A stretch of DNA of 64,000 nucleotides from Patescibacteria group bacterium (GTDB taxonomy: Bacteria > Patescibacteriota > Gracilibacteria > Absconditabacterales > Absconditicoccaceae), in NCBI GenBank assembly GCA_022705745.1, contig JAKJDW010000001.1:126298-190297 (forward strand), in the 5' to 3' direction. Shown here in pieces: positions 9,848-20,203 of the stretch. The first letter of the stretch is position 1; every line of letters starts with the position of its first letter. The notes beneath the pieces were generated by a model. That model ran no database searches and was not told where the DNA came from. It saw only the letters and a program-made list of their open reading frames with translations. Made by a program: the position numbers and the translations under genes.

Positions 9848-10927
9848 TTAATCGCTCACTACTGAGCTATAACCTAATTGTCCGCAAGCAGATTTTACTT
9901 CTCTACCCATACTATCACGAATAGTGACGGTCAACCCTCCATCTCCAAGAATTTGTTTGAAATTTTGGATTTCCTTGATACTAGTTTCTTGGAAATCTAC
10001 AAGAGGATTTTCGTTGTAAGGAATTAGATTTACATGACAGAGCTGTCATTTTAGGAGTTTGACCAAAGCTTTTGCATTAGCTTCTCCGTCTGTCACTCAT
10101 TTAATCATAATGTATTCATAAAAAATCCTATTATTTGTAGCTTTTATATAATCGTTTAGAACTTCCATCAATTCAGGGATTTGATGAACTCTCGCACTTG
10201 GAACTATCGTTTCACGGAGATTTTGTATAGGAGCATGTAATGATACTGCCAATCAAACACCAATCTTATCTTGGATAAGCTTTTTGATCCCATCTATTAC
10301 TCAAACAGTAGAAATAGTAATATGTCTTTGGGATAAAGAAAATCTTTCTCTTTGTAGAAGTATTTCTATAGTTTTTTTTAGATTGTCGTAGTTTAGTAAA
10401 GGCTCTCACATTCACATAAATACAATATTTCTAACAGCTCGCAAAGTCCCATCTTCTTTTTTTCAGAACTTATTTTTGATATAGTTATTCACATACAACA
10501 CCTGAGAAATAATTTCTTGCCAAGTGAGATTTCTTTTTAATCACATTTTACCTGTCACACAAAACGCACATCACATCGGGCAACCAACCTGACTGGAAAG
10601 GCATAATGTAATTCTGTTTAACTTTCATTTCACATGCTTACTCCAGTGATACATCAATACTGCCTCTATAAAATATCAATCAAGCGTTTTGAAAGAAAAT
10701 TTTGTAGTTTGTTCATCCTCCAAAACCTTATCTATGGTTAAATTCAAAATATCAAATTTATTTGAAAGCTCTTTTCTCATATCCTTGGACAAAGTAGTCA
10801 TACTGTCCCAATCTATATTTTGATTTTTGAATAATTCATAAAAAATCTGTTTAACTCTAAACGGTTGGATTTTGTGCTCTTTAGCGTATTTTAGTAAAAT
10901 ATCTTCATCAAAGATTACAGGCAACAT
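9848..10927 (-). CDS. rlmN: Dual-specificity 23S rRNA/tRNA adenine C2-methyltransferase RlmN
   Basis: 359 residues, close to family length. A radical-SAM enzyme that methylates A2503 of 23S rRNA and A37 of some tRNAs. The [4Fe-4S] motif CPMGCAFC (CxxxCxxC) is at about residue 115, preceded by CLSSQVG. FMGMGEPLLNYDN follows near 170, and the C-terminal SACGQL contains the catalytic Cys near 350. Most glycines in these motifs are UGA. The ATG at 10927 gives the normal N-terminal domain. It is separated from its downstream and upstream neighbours by repeat-rich spacers, so it is probably transcribed alone. Confidence 0.95.
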
Positions 10928-11054
10928 TGATAATTATATTTGTTAAAAATGGTCATTGAAAGTAATAAATTTGCTTTAATTTAAGAAAAACACAGTTTAA
11001 TGTCGTTTCAATTTTTGCTATTTCGTCGAACAAAATGAAGGAGTGGTCTGATGT

Positions 11055-11183
11055 AATAAGTTTATAAAGTTGCAAGTTACAAGTTTATAAAGTTACAAGT
11101 TAATTAATACTTTACAAACTTTACGAACTTTATAAACTTGATAAACTTTACGAACTTTACAAACTTGATAAACTTTATGAACT
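11055..11183. repeat. Dispersed 9-bp-period repeat cluster (copy 3)
   Basis: AAGTTGCAAGTTACAAGTTTATAAAG words, a short AATTAATAC centre, then CTTTACAAA/CTTTACGAA/CTTTATAAA/CTTGATAAA words with a strict 9-bp step. The two halves are inversely related and could fold into a long weak hairpin between rlmN and the next gene. Confidence 0.75.
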
Positions 11184-11627
11184 TTATAATAATCCTCCTT
11201 TTTCTATTTGCTTTAATAAATCTTTACTTATTTTGCCATCTTTTTGTTCTATAACTTGCTTTTTTTCTTCTATTTTAGATTTTTTTATCATCAAGTCTAC
11301 TGGATTTTCTTTTTCGAAATTAATTTGAAATTTTTGTGGAACATCATATATTTTATTTCTAATAAGCTTGGCTATATACTCCAAAAGTCACATTTCGGAT
11401 ACTTTAAAAAATGCCATTACTATAAAAATAGCCAATACTGGCACTGCAAACACAATGCCTGCAGCAGTAGATCCAGATTGAGATGCTGCTTTAAAAATGG
11501 CTAATGCTAATCATACTCAAACTGCTAATAAAAATAATTGAATTATTGTAACAGAAACTGGACCTAAATTTAAGGTCATTCATGCCAGCAATCATTTTTT
11601 TATATTCTTTGGGAAAGTAACTTTCAT
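11184..11627 (-). CDS. PrgI/VirB3-like small membrane protein
   Basis: 147 residues. The N-terminus has the short FPK...LGP...Q pattern followed by two closely spaced hydrophobic segments (about residues 28-45 and 56-75) and a basic soluble tail. This layout matches PrgI-family proteins, the VirB3-like inner-membrane subunits found next to VirB4 ATPases in Gram-positive and CPR type IV secretion-like loci. No VirB4 gene is in the window, so the assignment rests on architecture alone. The upstream in-frame stop leaves ATG 11627 as the natural start. The gene at 11712 is 84 bp upstream on the same strand, and a T13 tract lies between them. Confidence 0.5.
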
Positions 11628-11711
11628 GTAATAAAATAACTAAAAAATAAATATAATCTCGTTAGCCAAAATAATTATATCCAAAAAAAAAAAAATTGCA
11701 AATTTTTTCCA

Positions 11712-12281
11712 TTATAATTCTGTATCAGTATCTTCTATTTTGAGAGCTACTTTAAATTTGCTGGTAATAAGGACGGTTACCAGAGCATGAACTAGGATTA
11801 AATATGGGGTGTTTAAAATAAATTTTTGCAGGTAAATATTGTTTGTAAATCATTTTGCAATTTCTATCAATTTTATTGGATCTAAAATATCTATGCCCAA
11901 AAATATAATTTCTAAAGTTAATACTATGCTCAAAACTGCCATTGGGACAAAAAGTATATATAGAGACTTTTGCATGATTTGATCACCAGAAATATCTACA
12001 TTAATTTTTGATGTGCGATAGATCAAAAAAAGTAACACGACATACACTACAAAAATTATTGTTAGCTTCCCATCAGCTAAGAATTTAGCCAGTCATGTCT
12101 CTCACATCGTGTTGATAGCTAAATCAATTGATGTAGATATAGCGACGGACAATGTTCAAAGTATATAGTTTCAAAGTATTATTTTTATCATTTTGTCCAA
12201 TCAAATAATAAAAGACAAAACAACAATAACTGCTACTCCTCCGGCAAGTAAATATGTGATTAATGTCTGTGTCATTTGCAT
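11712..12281 (-). CDS. Polytopic membrane protein, unknown
   Basis: 189 residues with about four hydrophobic segments (near 8-27, 75-93, 108-135 and 160-178) and a short acidic C-terminus. No catalytic motif is visible. Its position directly before the PrgI-like gene suggests a role in the same membrane complex, but that is inference. ATG 12281 is followed by a second ATG two codons in, and either could be used. Confidence 0.6.
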
Positions 12282-12308
12282 TTAGAATTTGAATAAATTA
12301 TTTGAAAA

Positions 12309-12425
12309 TTATATTTGTAGTATATATATAAATAAATGTTTTTCAATTTTAAAAACATCAAAATTCTGAAAAAGAGTTAAAACAACCCCTTTTTTTTCCA
12401 AAAAAGCTTTTACTCTTTCTGTCAT
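12309..12425 (-). CDS. Possible 38-residue peptide
   Basis: A short frame (MTERVKAFLEKKG...) between aspS and the membrane gene, with AGGA a few bases before ATG. There is no other support; the stretch may simply be spacer. It lies downstream of aspS on the same strand. Confidence 0.2.
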   Translation of the reverse strand: MTERVKAFLEKKGVVLTLFQNFDVFKIEKHLFIYILQI

Positions 12426-12525
12426 AGTTTCCTAACTTAAATGGATAAAGAATCTGGTATGTACCTCAAGGTTCTTTTTGTCTCTATATATAACCCTGGG
12501 TATTGCATCAAAAGTTTGATTTCTT

Positions 12526-13842
12526 TTATGGAGTAATTCTTTGTACATCTCTTGGGAAGAGTTCTGCTTCTTTGATGTTTTCTAATCCAATAAGTTTTTG
12601 AATAAATCTAGTAATTCCAAGTCCAAAACCTCATTCATCAGGCATCCCATACTTAAAGGAATCTAGGTAATGCTTTAAGCCAGGATGTTCTGGATTTTGT
12701 CCTTGTGCTTTAATTTGATCTACTAGTTTTTGATAATTTACTTCGCGCTGAGTTAATGTTACTATTTCTACCCCTCTAAAGAGAAGGTCTGCACGATCTG
12801 CTATATTAGGATTTTCTTTATTTTGGTGATGATAGAACTTGGCATCAGACCAAGGGAATCAATCTACAATTACAAAATCCGAATTCCAGTGTTTTGCCGA
12901 ATATTCACAAATAAATTTTTCTTCTGATGGTGCTAGATCTTTTTCTTTACGATAATCTTCACCAGTTTCTTTGAGCATTAGTTCGTGTAAGTCATCAACA
13001 CTAATACGAGGAAATTGATCTACAAGAAGTGGTTTTGTAGCTCCAAGTGCTGTGAGCAAATGTTCTGCTTCGGTCCATGTTTGTTTTACTACAAAATTTG
13101 CGAATTTTTCTGTCATTTCAATAATGTCGTCAAAACTATCAATAAACCCCATCTCCATATCAAGCATCAAAATCTCAGAAAGATGTCTGCTCGTATTACT
13201 TTTTTCAGCTCTATAAGCTCTTCCAATTTCGTAAACTCTTTCAAAAACTGGTACCATCATTTGTTTGTAAAATTGAGGAGATTGAGCTAAATAAGCCTTA
13301 CGACCAAAATAATCAATTTCAAAAACCTCTGCTCATCATTCAGTTGGGAATCCGATAATCTTTGGGGAGTTTATTTGTGTGAATCAATTTTGATCAAAAA
13401 AAGCTCTCATATTTTTTTCTATGATGGCTGCAAGTTTGAATATTTTCATTTGTGTAGGATGTCTCAAAGCTACTACTTTATTTTCTAATAAGGTCTCTCA
13501 GTCAGCATGAATTTCATCTTTGGAAATATCTATTGGACTTGGGTAAACCACTTTTCTGATAACATTTACTGAGGCCTTTTGAAGTTCAAAACGGAACTTC
13601 CCTTTTGGCATTTCTGCAACAGTTCCTTTTGCAGAAAGTATAGTTCATAAAAGACATCACTCAAGTTTTTTAATTTCATTTGCATCTTCAAAAACCACTT
13701 GAGCAAGTCCGTCTCTATCTCTTAGTATTAAAAAAGCTAAATTTGCTGATACCACACGAACAGTATGAAGCCATCCACGAATTTCTACAATTTCTCAAAC
13801 ATGTTTTGATAATTCTCAAGAAAGGAGCATATTTTTGTACAT
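12526..13842 (-). CDS. aspS: Aspartyl-tRNA synthetase, archaeal/non-discriminating type
   Basis: 438 residues, the length of archaeal-type AspRS/AsnRS rather than the ~590-residue bacterial AspRS with its GAD insert. Class II enzyme with an N-terminal OB-fold anticodon-binding domain (about 15-105). Motif 2 is [20 protein letters not shown] near 200-220. Motif 3 is [10 protein letters not shown] near 405-415, and the family ending is [13 protein letters not shown]. In organisms that make Asn-tRNA by transamidation this type charges both tRNA-Asp and tRNA-Asn; whether that holds here depends on GatCAB, which is not in the window. AsnRS cannot be fully excluded, but the motif 2 and C-terminal signatures favour AspRS. 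Confidence 0.85.
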
Positions 13843-13920
13843 AAAATTAATTAATAGATAATATAAAACATATTGAAAATATACAAAACACATCTTTTTT
13901 CAAGAGGGAATATTGTGATA

Positions 13921-14160
13921 TTAATTATAATTCAAAAAGCACCACTAATAGATAAGATAATAAATGGGAATTTAAATCTTAAAGAATATTAGTGATGCAA
14001 ATGGATAATAAGAAAAGATGCCATCTAAATCAAGAGGAAGTTAATTATAATTCAAAAAGCACCACTAATGGATAAGATAGAAATGCTAATTTAAATTTTA
14101 TTCAATATTAGTAATGCAAAGGGGGGAAACTGATATTTAAATCCAGAGGAAAGAATAAAA
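13921..14160. repeat. Two tandem ~120-bp units upstream of aspS
   Basis: TTAATTATAATTCAAAAAGC begins at 13921 and again at 14041, followed in both by ACCACTAAT(A/G)GATAAGATA, then AATATTAGT(G/A)ATGCAAA and a purine-rich AGAGGA end. The CACTAAT / ATTAGTGATG words are complementary, so each unit can form a hairpin. No ORF is seen. On the minus strand each unit offers a TATAAT box facing aspS, so tandem promoters are possible. Confidence 0.7.
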
Positions 14161-14169
14161 ATTTATAGG

Positions 14170-14940
14170 CTATATAAACAAGGGATAGCTACGAGAAAGT
14201 TTGGAAAGAGATTGAAAGTCTGTAACTTCTAATGCTTGATAGATGACCTCATCTTTATGATGAAAACCAAGATAAGCGCGGGCTTCTGGTTTTGATTTAA
14301 CGATTCTCCACCTTTTTCACCTGACAAGGAATGCAGTTCCGTCCTCTAAAACAATTCGTTTTTTGTTCGTCCTTTTGATAAATTCGGGTAAAATTTCCTT
14401 TCTTTTGACATCTCTATCAAAATGGGGGCAAAAATACAGAGGAACAAAATCCAAACCTTTTACAATAATAAATCCAGTATCTTTGTCACTAAATTTTCTT
14501 GAATCGGACATCCCCCCGTGAAACCAACAGATTCCCCCCGCACTAATTCCAGCAAGAATGATTCACTTTTTATGTGCTTGTTGTAAAAGAGAAATGAGTC
14601 AGACTTTCTTCCACAAATTAAGCATTTTGAGTGTGTTTCCACCTCACACATAAATAATGTTTGCCGAAAAAACTTTTTTCTTCAATATTATTGGATCAAT
14701 AAGTTTATTGTGAAGCAAAAGTGTATTTACATCACATCCAAGCGAGGTATAGTAATTAGTAAAATTTGAAATATAACTCTTGTTGTCTCAACTTGCTGTA
14801 GGGATGAAAAGCACTTTGGGAGATTTTTTTCAACTAATAGTTATTAACTCGTGATCAATTACTTTTGTTTCTATTGGTCTTTTTTTGCCATTGAAAAATC
14901 CTCATATTTCTCCTCATCAGATTGAACAAATAACTTTCAT
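14170..14940 (-). CDS. Peptidase E-like (S51 family) hydrolase
   Basis: 256 residues. The fold signature is the nucleophile elbow GISAGGICWFHGG (Ser near residue 128), as in peptidase E/cyanophycinase-type serine hydrolases with a flavodoxin-like alpha/beta core. An upstream VWGGNT-like segment (IIYVGGGNT near 98) and a later CPHFDRD segment (near 165) match the positions of the other family motifs. Peptidase E cleaves N-terminal Asp dipeptides; the exact substrate here is unknown. It is followed downstream by the repeat units before aspS, and it lies 39 bp downstream of the membrane gene at 14980, possibly in the same transcript. Confidence 0.75.
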
Positions 14941-14979
14941 TGGGTTTTATTGAGAATAAAAAACTATTTTTATAAAATT

Positions 14980-15945
14980 CTATGCAAACTCTGCAAAAAG
15001 TTGATACATTATCAGTAACAACATAAATATTACTATAGCACCTAAAATAACTCAAACAATAATATTTTTTGCTTTTTTCATATTTTCAGATTTTCATTGA
15101 TCTGTAAGAAACAAAAAACCGGAGTAAAATACCAAAAGCACCAAAACAGCTCATATTATAAATCCAAGTATTTTTGCAACCTCTATAATAAACTCTGTTG
15201 CTTGTGTTGTAAAATTTGGTAGTTGTGCAATATAATAAACATAATCTATTACTTTTATAATTACTAATGCTATAATTACATTTATGATTCATTTTATAGC
15301 CGTTTTTGTTTTGGTTGCTTGATCGGAAACTGACATCATTTTAAAACCATAAACAACAACCATAACTATAGCAACAAAAAATGCTAAAGCCTTTAAGGTT
15401 GAAATAATTTTGAAAAACAAAGAATCTGGTCATCACTGTAGAGCGTCCACTAATCATTCAGTTCACTTAACATTTTCAATTCAAAGAGAGCTTCAAAGTA
15501 TCCATGTAGCTCCAAAAAACAAAACAGAACCATATAGTATGTATATCAAAGATTTTAATGATGATCTTGCTTTTTCTGGGTTTCATCATTGTAGAAGTAA
15601 ATTGATCCCAACTACAACCAAAAAGATTACTAATATTGCAAATCAAATATATCTAGCCACATCCCATATTTTTCAACCAGCAACCGTAGTTTCACATCAT
15701 ACAACGGGACTAGCATTTGGATAAAATAGACATTTTATATTTTGTTTCAGAGATTTATTAGTATCAATTCATAAATCAATAACATTTTCTACTCTTCATT
15801 CCTTGTCTGGTTCCGAACTCGTAAGATAGTCTGTAAAATTATTCCTAAAAGATGGGGGAATTCAAACAGCCGCACCCACCTTATTTTGAACCAACAAAAA
15901 TCAAAGAACTCATATTATGAATAAAAAGTATTTTAATAATTTCAT
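14980..15945 (-). CDS. Multi-pass membrane protein, pilin/TrbC-like features
   Basis: 321 residues: N-terminal hydrophobic signal or anchor (residues 1-25), a soluble section of ~80 residues, then about six hydrophobic helices arranged in pairs. The pairs resemble duplicated VirB2/TrbC-like hairpins (two helices joined by a short basic loop), and the next gene upstream (15980) encodes a single such unit. A role in a type IV pilus or secretion-like structure is inference. Its start is 35 bp after the stop of 15980, and both are served by the promoter at 16514. Confidence 0.6.
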
Positions 15946-15979
15946 TGTTAAATATTATATTATATAAAATGTTTTTCGT

Positions 15980-16483
15980 TTAATAACCAGAATCTCATGT
16001 TGATCATCCAAATAATGATGTAACGAGCGCCACCATTACTTTGATGATAAAATAAAATCAACTAAGTAAAAATACCCCAACAACTATATACATCACTTTT
16101 GATTTTATTTTGCTTCGATCTCATTCTTTGTGAAGTCAGCCTGTTACCAACAAAAATCAAAGATATATCAATGCAACAACAGCTAAAACAAGACCAGCAT
16201 ATATTGTTCGTTGAAGATATGGGTCCATGTAGATCCTAATATAATCTAATGTGTTTGTAATTTTAAAAGACCTTGCATATCATCATTGTTGATCTGTCAC
16301 TCAATCTAGAGCAGTTTCATGTATATTATAATTTCATTCATTACTACCACTATCTACGAATGTATTAAAAATTTGCATCGGATCTGATCACCAGTTTCCC
16401 CATTTCCCGTGTTGTGCGAAAGATATTCAAAAAATTGCTAGTAAAAATAAAGTTATGCTCAAAATTTTTATTAATGTTTTCAT
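15980..16483 (-). CDS. VirB2/TrbC-like pilin candidate
   Basis: 167 residues. Begins with a signal peptide (Lys at 3 and 6, hydrophobic core, FGISFAQH cleavage region near 23). A ~70-residue extracytoplasmic part follows, then two hydrophobic helices (about 90-112 and 128-150) separated by a short basic loop. This is the topology of VirB2/TrbC major pilins, which are often encoded near PrgI/VirB4 in CPR genomes. There is a Gly-rich tail. It is the first gene after the promoter at 16514-16541 and is probably co-transcribed with 14980. Family assignment is from topology only. Confidence 0.5.
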
Positions 16484-16513
16484 TTTTTATTCTAAAAAAC
16501 TAAATCCTTGGAA

Positions 16514-16562
16514 ATTATATTCATAAAAATATTTTTTGCAAATTTTGAGATACTTTTTTTGG
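16514..16562 (-). promoter_or_regulatory. Promoter of the pilin-like operon
   Basis: TTGCAA (16536-16541), 16 bp, TATAAT (16514-16519) on the minus strand, preceded by AAAAAAAGTATCTCAAAAT, a variant of the conserved upstream element. Confidence 0.85.
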
Positions 16563-16881
16563 TTTAAAGTTGCAAGTTGAGGGTTACAAGTTGAAAGTTT
16601 GTAAAGTTTGTAAAGTTGAAAGTTGAAGATTGATGGTCAAATCCCCCTTCGAACAAAGTGACCCAATATATCGGGATCTCATTTTGTTCGAGATCTATCG
16701 GAGAGTAAGGGGGACGAAGGGGGATTTTAGACTAATGAATGGTTTTTAACTCCCTTAACTCACTCATTTACGGAATTCTTTGTAAACAAGGGGACTAAAT
16801 AAAAACCCTCATTTATCACAAAATCCCCCCTACCCCCCTTATTTACGGAGTTCTCCGTAACAAGTAAAGGGGGCTAAAACT
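16560..16881. repeat. Non-coding stretch with 9-bp repeats and MITE-like inverted repeats
   Basis: Starts with AAGTTGCAAGTTGAGGGTTACAAG-type words, then a ~95-bp inverted repeat with arms AATCCCCCTTCG (about 16630) and CGAAGGGGGATTT (about 16715) enclosing smaller palindromes (ATCGGGATCT/AGATCTATCG). It continues with further CCCCC-rich and TTTACGGA words to 16880. No gene seen. Confidence 0.7.
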
Positions 16882-18207
16882 TTACAACTCATCCTCTTCT
16901 GTGACTTCTTTAATTTTGTTAATATACCTTATGGAATAGTATAATGATATTCACTGTATTCAAACATATAAAAGTATTATAGGGAACAATAAACCTCCAG
17001 CCAAATCAGTATGGAATAGCAAAACTATATTTACTACCAAGGCTAACATAGTGGTAAATATCCAAAACAAATAATCCATTTTCCTAAGATATTCTCAGGC
17101 CTTTGTTCTGTGAACATGAAAAACCATCATTGTTGACAATATATTTCGTATTATTCCTAAAAATACTATAGATCCAATATCTCATGAAAATGCGGAAAAT
17201 AAACTAATATATATAGCAAAATTTATTACCAAAAAAGTAAGCAGTCTTTGCAATATGGAAGTGTAGTTTAATCTTTTTAACAAATATACATTTGCTATAA
17301 ATCAAGCTGTTACCAATCGATAAAACATTTGTTCTATATTTCATGTTAGACTTAAAGCATTTTGAAAATATAAATATATTAAAATTAAAATTATCAATGT
17401 ATTTGCGAATTCTAATCCATATTTTACAAAACTTGGAAACCCTGCAACAAAAGAATACATTTTATTTGAAAAATCTCTATTTTTATTTATTTCTTTTAAC
17501 ACTCTTTCTCAAGCTAATATGCGTCTAACAGAAATCTCTTTGATTTGATCTTCCGTTGGTGGTTTATTGGAAAGTATACGAAAGATATAAATATAAAGGA
17601 CACTCAAAATAAAAACAAAAATGCTTAGAAAAATATAAATATTGTTTATTTGTTTAAAGAGTATCATTCAAAAACTTCATAGCATCAAAATAAAAAATTG
17701 GTATTCTAAATACTTCTCCACCTGATAAAATAATGACAACACAAAAACTATAAAACCTACTATAGCAAGGGTCAATGTTCGTACATAAAACAACAAATTT
17801 AGGCTTATCGTTATCTCATAATTTCATAAACTATAAAGTAACAAAAATATAATGAAAATATAGTACCCAAACTGAGCTATTTTTTTTCAATCCTCATATT
17901 TAAAGATATAAGACCCAAGCCAAAACAAGATATTTATAGACATGATGGCGAAAATGGATCATATGGTGTTTATGTCAAAAAACTTAAATAATAAAAATAA
18001 TCCAAACTGTATAAGGATTCGTACAAAAAATAAAGCATAATTTTGTAATATGCTATTGGTTTTGTATTTGAGGGAAAGTCAACTAATGTTGTATATAAAA
18101 AAAAGAAGAAAAAGTAAAATTGGTATAAGTCACAGATACCAAAATCATATTATATAAAAATATAAAGCAAAAGATATTATTGATAAGATAAGTAGAAATA
18201 TTGTCAC
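16882..18207 (-). CDS. Large polytopic membrane protein, unknown
   Basis: 441 residues with about ten to twelve hydrophobic segments spread over the whole length and a central cytoplasmic section (about 200-250, KPPTEDQIKEISVRR) rich in charge. No recognisable motif; it could be a transporter or a structural membrane protein. The start is GTG at 18207, because an in-frame TAA lies four codons upstream and the next ATG is ~90 codons inside. It ends within a few bases of the repeat region at 16560-16881. Confidence 0.6.
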
Positions 18208-18628
18208 CTTTTTAATTTAAAATGATAAATTATCTTTTATTTAGTTAAAGCATAGAACAGGATAAGATTAATTATAAAATAATCAATAAAATGTTTATTT
18301 TTGTTTATTTTGGAACTATGTGTTGATATTATATTTATTATTTTTGTATTCTTTTATACCAATTATATGAAAATGCATATCAATTTTTGTAGGTAAAAAC
18401 TGTATTTTTATTTCTGAATAATCATTATTTATTGAAAAATAAAGAAAAATCAATATATAGAGGTGTTGATTTTTTTAAACAAAAAATTGGACAAATTATT
18501 GTGTTTATAGTGATACTTGCGATAACACATTGTTTATAATGTATTGTTTGTAATGGTGATTTATTTTCAAAAACAAATATCCAAGTTTATTTATTTATAA
18601 ATATAATTTTATTTTTTTTGATTAAAAC
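18208..18628. other. AT-rich divergent intergenic region
   Basis: About 420 bp between two divergent genes. There is a direct repeat ATTGTTTATAATG / ATTGTTTGTAATG near 18532-18556 that offers -10-like boxes for the plus-strand gene, but no matching consensus -35 is obvious. No ORF of note in any frame under UGA=Gly. Confidence 0.4.
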
Positions 18629-20044
18629 ATGCAAATAGTAAAAGGTTGTGGAAGTGTTTTAGACCAATATTTTGCTGAAAACACTATGTCGATTCATATC
18701 AAAGAAAACAACCCTCTTTTGAAAAAAAATGGAGGTCCTGGTGGACGAAAACCAGAACTTGGTAGCAAAGTTTTGGACAAAAAATTTGTAGAAAAATTAA
18801 TTGATGATATTTTTAAAGAAGTAGAAACTAGGCATGATAGTATTTTGGAGATAGATAGAAATCTTTCAAAGATAATACAACTTGGACCATACAGAATTGT
18901 AATCGTATATCCCCCACTTTCTGATGGACTAGAAATTACGGTAGTCAAACCAATTAAAAAATTATCTTTGGATGACTATAAAATAGAACAAGAAGTTTTA
19001 GATTGGTTCAAAACATCTGCAAAATGAATTCTCGTTTCTGGAGCTCCTGGAAGTGGGAAAACAACATTTGCACAGGCTTTGGTGGAATTTTACGAAAGAG
19101 ATAAAAAAATAATTAAAACTATCGAATCTCCGCGCGATTTGATGGTTCCGGAAAATGTGGTTCAATATAGTTTTACTCATGGATCACACGATGAAGTTAG
19201 AGATATTTTATTGCTTTCTAGGCCAGACTATACTGTCTATGATGAAGTGAGAAATAAACCAGATTTTGAGTTATACAAAGATCTCAGACTTACTGGTATT
19301 GGATTGATTGGAGTCATACATGCAACTAGACCTATTGACAGTATTCAGAGATTTTTGGGGACAATAGAAATGTGAATTATTCCACAGGTTTTGGATACAG
19401 TTATGTTTATAGATAAAGGTGAAATCAAAGAAATTCTACAATTACATCTTACTGTAAAAGTTCCAGCAGGTATGCAATCTGAAGATTTAGCTAGGCCAGT
19501 TATTGAAGTTTCCAGTTTTTTTGACAAAGAAGTCGTGTTTGAAATTTATACTTTTGGAGAACAAATAGTAGTGATCCCACTTTGAGAGGATATTTTTTCT
19601 CAAGAAAGGCCCTCAAAAATGGATGAGTATGCTAAAATAGCTATTGATAAACAGTTGCAGGAACTGATGCCTTGTAGTTTTATATCCAAAATAAAGTGAG
19701 GTACAGTATATTTATTTGTACCAAAATCAGAAAAATGAGCTATTATATGAAGAGCAGGGAAAAATATTCAAGCATTGGAAGAAGAAATTTGACTAAGAAT
19801 TGAATTAGAAACTTTTGATGATTTACCGCTGTTGGATATAGATGTCAAAATAGAAAAACATGGTAATACGATAGTAATTTATTTCCCAAAGCATTATGTA
19901 GAAAGAAATGTATATATAATGATATGAAAAGACTTATTGCACACTCAAACAAACGATCATGCACAGTTGATAATAAAAAATAAAAATTATGTAAAAATGA
20001 TTTGATCAAAATGATTCGTTTTAGTGGATTATGAAAGCATATAA
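18629..20044 (+). CDS. KH-domain ATPase of the PilT/PIN family lacking the PIN domain
   Basis: 471 residues. Residues 15-55 contain TMSIHIKENNPLLKKNGGPGG, the linker that in full-length relatives follows a PIN nuclease. Next is a PilT-like ATPase: Walker A GAPGSGKTT near 136 (its GKGIL.. glycine is UGA), an Asp-box near 197 (YTVYDEVRN), and GVIHATRPID near 225. A C-terminal KH-like RNA-binding domain follows, with the GxxG loop GRAGKN near 385. Relatives, best known from archaea, join PIN, ATPase and KH. Here the protein starts directly at the linker, and no PIN gene precedes it. Likely an RNA-dependent ATPase; the function is not established. Confidence 0.75.
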
Positions 20045-20175
20045 ATAATGAGTTTATAAAGTTACAAGTTGAAAGTTTGTAAAGTTACAAGTTGAAAGTT
20101 ATTAATACTTTACAAACTTTATAAACTTTATGAACTTGATGAACTTTACGAACTTGATAAACTTTATGAATTTTA
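20045..20175. repeat. Dispersed 9-bp-period repeat cluster (copy 5)
   Basis: AAGTTACAAGTTGAAAGTTTGTAAAG, a short AATACT centre, then seven CTT(T/G)A(T/C)(A/G)AA-type 9-bp units. Same family and inverted organisation as 11055-11183. Confidence 0.8.
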
Positions 20176-20203
20176 AGAACATTTAACTTTTAACTAACTT
20201 AGT

